Origin: Streptomyces niger
GTDB taxonomy: Bacteria; Actinomycetota; Actinomycetes; Streptomycetales; Streptomycetaceae
DNA: 64,000 bases
NCBI RefSeq assembly: GCF_000718305.1
Contig: NZ_JOFQ01000007.1
Location: forward strand, 248,001 to 312,000
Direction: 5' to 3'
Every line of letters starts with the position of its first letter. Position 1 is the stretch's first letter. The notes beneath the pieces are model-generated. The model worked only from the letters and a program-made list of their open reading frames with translations. It ran no database searches and had not been told where the DNA came from. Below, in pieces: positions 61,224 through 64,000 of the stretch. Both the position numbers and the translations under genes were made by a program.

Positions 61224-62123
61224 GTGGAACGACCCGCAACCGCCCGAAGACTGTTGTCCCGCCGTCCCCGCCGGCCCGGCCGCACCCGCGTCCGGCGCGG
61301 CACCCGCCGGGCGCCCCTCCTGCTCGGCGCGGCGGGCCTGGTGCTCGCCCTCGTCACGGCCTGCGGCACGGCACCGGTCGGGGACGGGGGCGGGGAAGGC
61401 GGCACGAAGGACCGGGCGGCGGGGGAGCGGTGGCAGCCGAAACCCGGTACGGACTGGCAGTGGCAGCTGACCGGCCGGCTCGACCGCACCGTCGACGCGC
61501 CCGTCTACGACATCGAGGGCTTCGACCACACCAAGGCCACCGTCGCAGGGCTGCACCGCGACGGCCGCAAGGTGATCTGCTACCTCAGCGTCGGCGCCTG
61601 GGAGGACTGGCGGCCCGACGCCGAGGACTTCCCGAAGTCCGTCATCGGCCGGTCCAACGGCTGGGAGGGCGAGCGCTGGCTGGACATCCGCCGGACCGAC
61701 GTGCTGGAGCCGCTGCTCGCGAAGCGCTTCGACATGTGCCGTGACAAGGGCTTCGACGCGATCGAGCCGGACAACGTCGACGGCTACCGCAACCGCTCCG
61801 GCTTCCCGCTGACCGCCGCCGACCAGCTGGAATTCAACCGCATGGTGGCCCGCCTCGCGCACGAGCGCGGCATGGCGGTCGGCCTGAAGAACGACCTCGA
61901 CCAGATCCCGCAGCTGGTGAAGGACTTCGACTTCGCGGTGAACGAGCAGTGCGCCCAGTACGGCGAGTGCGACCGGCTCACCCCGTTCATCCGCGCCGAC
62001 AAGGCCGTCTTCCACGTCGAGTACGAGCTGTCGCCGGACCGCTTCTGCGCCACGTCCGAGAAGCTGAAGCTCAGCTCGCTGGAGAAGAAGATGGACCTGA
62101 CGGCCTGGCGGCGCACCTGCTGA
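61224..62123 (+). CDS. lipoprotein, endo alpha-1,4 polygalactosaminidase-like (GH114)
   Basis: 299-residue exported protein. A basic N-terminus leads to a signal helix (APLLLGAAGLVLALVTAC) with lipobox VTAC, Cys about 47. The GH114/TM1410-like barrel includes WQWQLTGRLDRTVDAPVYDIEGFD, KVICYLSVGAWEDWRPD, RWLDIRRTDVLEPLL, GFDAIEPDNVDGYRN and GLKNDLDQI. Family members hydrolyse galactosaminogalactan-type polymers. GTG 61224 is used although its AGGAAAG is about 14 nt away; the exact start is uncertain. Convergent with cobS. Confidence 0.85.
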   Translation: MERPATARRLLSRRPRRPGRTRVRRGTRRAPLLLGAAGLVLALVTACGTAPVGDGGGEGGTKDRAAGERWQPKPGTDWQWQLTGRLDRTVDAPVYDIEGFDHTKATVAGLHRDGRKVICYLSVGAWEDWRPDAEDFPKSVIGRSNGWEGERWLDIRRTDVLEPLLAKRFDMCRDKGFDAIEPDNVDGYRNRSGFPLTAADQLEFNRMVARLAHERGMAVGLKNDLDQIPQLVKDFDFAVNEQCAQYGECDRLTPFIRADKAVFHVEYELSPDRFCATSEKLKLSSLEKKMDLTAWRRTC

Positions 62124-62168
62124 CCGGCTGACCCGGGCGTCGGCCGGGGGCCGGCGCGGGCACGGCCG

Positions 62169-62984
62169 TCAGCCGAGGGCCAGGACGACCACGGTCACCA
62201 GCCCGGCGGTCTCCGCCAGCCCGCCGAAGACGTCCCCGGTCACCCCGCCGAGCCGCCGCCGGCAGTGCCGCAGCAGCAGCTCGGCGGCGCCCAGGCCGAG
62301 CAGCACCGCGACGGCGGTGTGCAGCGCCCCGTACGGCCCGCCGTACGCCCCGAGCCCCGCGGCGGCGGCCACCACGAGCACCAGGACGGCCACGACGGCG
62401 GCGACCCGGCCGGGCACCGTCCCGGCGACCGCGGCCCCCAGCCCCTCCGGACGGGCCGCCGGCACGCCGGTGCGGGAGGCGAGCGTGAGGGCCAGCCGGG
62501 CGGTGACCGCCCCGGCCACCGCCGCCACCGCGCCCGCCGCCCAGCCGGCCGCGTACAGCTCGGACACGGCGGCGACCTGCGCGAGCAGGGCCAGGAGCAG
62601 CACGATCACGCCGAACGGGCCGATGTCGGACTGCTTCATGATGCGCAGCGCGTCCGCCGCCGGCTTGCCGCTGCCCAGCCCGTCGGCGGTGTCCGCCAGC
62701 CCGTCCAGATGCAGGCCGCGGGTGAGCGCGGCGGGCACCGCGACCGTGCCGACGGCCGCCAGCAGCGGGCCGCCGCCGAGCAGCAGCAGGACCGTGCCGA
62801 GCGCCGCCGCGCACACCCCGACGACCAGCCCGGCGACCGGCGCGCAGAGCATGCCGCCGCGGGCCGTCGCCCGGTCCCAGCGGGTCAGCCGCACGGGCAG
62901 CACGGTCAGCGTCCCGAAGGCGAACCGCAGCGCGTCGGCGGCGGTCGGGGGGCCTGCGGGGGGTTCGGTGGGGGCGGTGCTCAT
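62169..62984 (-). CDS. cobS: adenosylcobinamide-GDP ribazoletransferase (cobalamin synthase)
   Basis: 271-residue integral membrane enzyme joining adenosylcobinamide-GDP and alpha-ribazole to give cobalamin. Family motifs: RFAFGTLTVLPV, ALTRGLHLDGLADTADGLGSGKPAADALRIMKQSDIGPFG and GGVTGDVFGGLAETAGL. Many hydrophobic helices. ATG 62984 overlaps the stop of the preceding rhomboid-like gene (ATGA), so translation is coupled. Confidence 0.95.
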   Translation of the reverse strand: MSTAPTEPPAGPPTAADALRFAFGTLTVLPVRLTRWDRATARGGMLCAPVAGLVVGVCAAALGTVLLLLGGGPLLAAVGTVAVPAALTRGLHLDGLADTADGLGSGKPAADALRIMKQSDIGPFGVIVLLLALLAQVAAVSELYAAGWAAGAVAAVAGAVTARLALTLASRTGVPAARPEGLGAAVAGTVPGRVAAVVAVLVLVVAAAAGLGAYGGPYGALHTAVAVLLGLGAAELLLRHCRRRLGGVTGDVFGGLAETAGLVTVVVLALG

Positions 62985-63742
62985 CGCGGCAGGCTAACCC
63001 GCGGCCAGCGCGCGGCGGCCGCCCGGGCCTCCGCCGCCCCGCAGCCCGCCAGTACCGCCACGATGGCCGCGAGATGCTCCCGGCCCGCGAGGTTGGGCGC
63101 GAGGGCGACCTCGGCGACCATCGCGGCCACCACCAGCGCGCCCGTCGTCCACGCCCGGTACCGCCAGCACACCGCCACCGCGAGACCGACCACGGCGGCG
63201 GACGGACCGGCGTCGACGACCTGCCCGTCCGCGGCCGGCAGCCCGAACGGGACGTCCGGCCCGAGGGCCACCCCCACGCGTGCGTACAGCGTCCCGGCGA
63301 GCGAGGCGGCGTAGGCGATCAGCAGCATCCGGCGCCGCCCCAGTACAACCTCGGCGATGCCGAAGACCACCAGGATCTGGGCCAGCGCGCCCCACACGGG
63401 CAGGTCGAGGGCCGGCACGAAGAGCGACAGCGGCGTACGCAGCAGCCCGGTCCACAGCGGCTGGTCCGCGCGTACGGCGCCGAGCTGCTGGACGGCCCGG
63501 TAGCCCCAGTGCTGGTGCTGTGCGAACTGGCAGAACGCGGTGAGGGCCAGCGCGGCGAGCGTCATCGGGACAGCGCGCAGCACTCCGGCGCCGAGCGCGG
63601 GCCGCAGCGCCGCCAGCAGCGGCCCCCATTCGGCGCGCACGGCGCGTTCGAGGCGATCACGTATGAGCGGGTCGACGGCGCACCACCGGGCGAGGACGTG
63701 GGGCGGCACCTCCCCCGCAGGGCGGTACCGGGTCCGCGCCAT
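62981..63742 (-). CDS. rhomboid-like membrane protein
   Basis: 253-residue protein with about six hydrophobic helices. After a cytoplasmic N-terminus (to about 55), helices occur near VPMTLAALALTAFCQF, LPVWGALAQILVVFGIAEVVLG, MLLIAYAASLAGTLYA, AAVVGLAVAVCW, ALVVAAMVAEVAL and HLAAIVAVLAGCGAA. AGPSAAVVGL resembles the rhomboid GxSG serine motif (GASGAVFGL) and REHLAAIV could hold the His, but the match is loose and activity doubtful. ATG 63742. It sits between cobT and cobS, overlapping the cobS start. Confidence 0.65.
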   Translation of the reverse strand: MARTRYRPAGEVPPHVLARWCAVDPLIRDRLERAVRAEWGPLLAALRPALGAGVLRAVPMTLAALALTAFCQFAQHQHWGYRAVQQLGAVRADQPLWTGLLRTPLSLFVPALDLPVWGALAQILVVFGIAEVVLGRRRMLLIAYAASLAGTLYARVGVALGPDVPFGLPAADGQVVDAGPSAAVVGLAVAVCWRYRAWTTGALVVAAMVAEVALAPNLAGREHLAAIVAVLAGCGAAEARAAAARWPRVSLPR

Positions 63743-63850
63743 GCTGCGCCGACCGTAGGACTAGACCGGTCCACGCGGCGGGAGGTTGAGCGGGCCGCTC
63801 GTGATCTGCACCTCGGCCCGCCCGGCGGAGCCCGTACCCGTGAGCGGAGG

Positions 63851-64000
63851 TCAGCCGTCCGTGGCGGCCTGCTCCGGCGCGTCCTCGGCCGCGGGCTCGC
63901 GCACCGGCAGCTCCGCCGCCAGCGACGCCGCCGCCTGGGCCAGGGGGAGGGCCAGCAGGGCGCCGGTGCCCTCGCCGGCGGTCACGCCGTGGTCGAGCAG
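63851..64000 (-). CDS. cobT: nicotinate-nucleotide-dimethylbenzimidazole phosphoribosyltransferase, C-terminal part
   Basis: Frame open from the window end to TGA at 63851 (49 residues visible). LLDHGVTAGEGTGALLALPLAQAAASLAAELP matches the conserved C-terminus of CobT, with the catalytic Glu in AGEGTGA. It should make alpha-ribazole phosphate, the nucleotide-loop precursor used by CobS. The visible tail after about LPVREPAAEDAPE is not conserved. Same strand as the rhomboid-like gene and cobS. Confidence 0.85.
   Translation of the reverse strand: MLDHGVTAGEGTGALLALPLAQAAASLAAELPVREPAAEDAPEQAATDG

Noticed and set aside
59203..61470. 755-codon open frame antisense to pepA
   Set aside because: Shadow frame; pepA carries the M17 signature on the minus strand.
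1..64000. Integrated mobile element or prophage
   Set aside because: No transposase, integrase, phage structural gene or tRNA-flanking direct repeat was seen, and base composition is uniform.

Overview
The window is a high-GC actinobacterial chromosome segment, almost certainly from a Streptomyces. Evidence: third-position GC bias throughout, many GTG starts and 4-nt stop/start overlaps, DUF397/DUF4191/DUF4240 proteins, both glutamine synthetase types (GlnA and GlnII), and a neighbourhood (mal operon, pullulanase, glnII, glnA, lipA/lipB, aceE, sucB-lpd, pepA, cob genes) that I recall as a conserved core block of Streptomyces chromosomes. No rRNA, tRNA, CRISPR array, insertion sequence or prophage is visible.

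Layout. (1) 1-11.5 kb: alpha-glucan use. A divergent alpha-glucosidase (cut by the window edge), then malE-malF-malG-aglA-malR coupled by stop/start overlaps, then secreted alpha-amylase and secreted pullulanase. CTTGC-type repeats sit in front of malE and the amylase. The enzymes cut starch outside the cell, MalEFG imports maltodextrins (no ATPase gene here), and the GH13 glucosidases finish hydrolysis inside. (2) 11.5-17.6 kb: a SpoIIE-type phosphatase, a STAND-type ATPase without a DNA-binding domain, and a three-gene operon of a ferritin-like PF10118 protein, a 2Fe-2S reductase and a TetR regulator. (3) 17.7-27.7 kb: a sigma-like membrane protein, DUF397, a Tat-exported GH89 alpha-N-acetylglucosaminidase, an ornithine-lipid-type acyltransferase pair, and a His/Met-rich plus PepSY pair that looks copper-related. 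(4) 27.7-38.6 kb: nitrogen genes (a GlnRII-like regulator, glnII, glnA, with canonical GlnR boxes before both synthetases). Between them lie ohr/ohrR and a coupled dioxygenase - methyltransferase - carnitine/choline acyltransferase operon, the strongest candidate for an undescribed pathway. (5) 38.6-45 kb: RDD protein, DUF4191, a small nitrogen-linked candidate, lipA, lipB, a TPR-type regulator. (6) 45-51.8 kb: a flavoprotein with a repeat insert, a TIGR01777 epimerase, GNAT, DUF4240, an SDR with a repetitive N-terminus, a WYL regulator. (7) 52-64 kb: aceE with a GntR regulator, lpd-sucB, pepA, a GH114 lipoprotein, and cobT/rhomboid-like/cobS.

A recurring oddity is the number of short, unrelated tandem-repeat patches just after gene ends (near 35.9, 39.1, 40.6, 42.8, 45.0, 47.1, 48.7, 50.7 and 52.1 kb). 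Comparable low-complexity expansions occur inside four coding regions.
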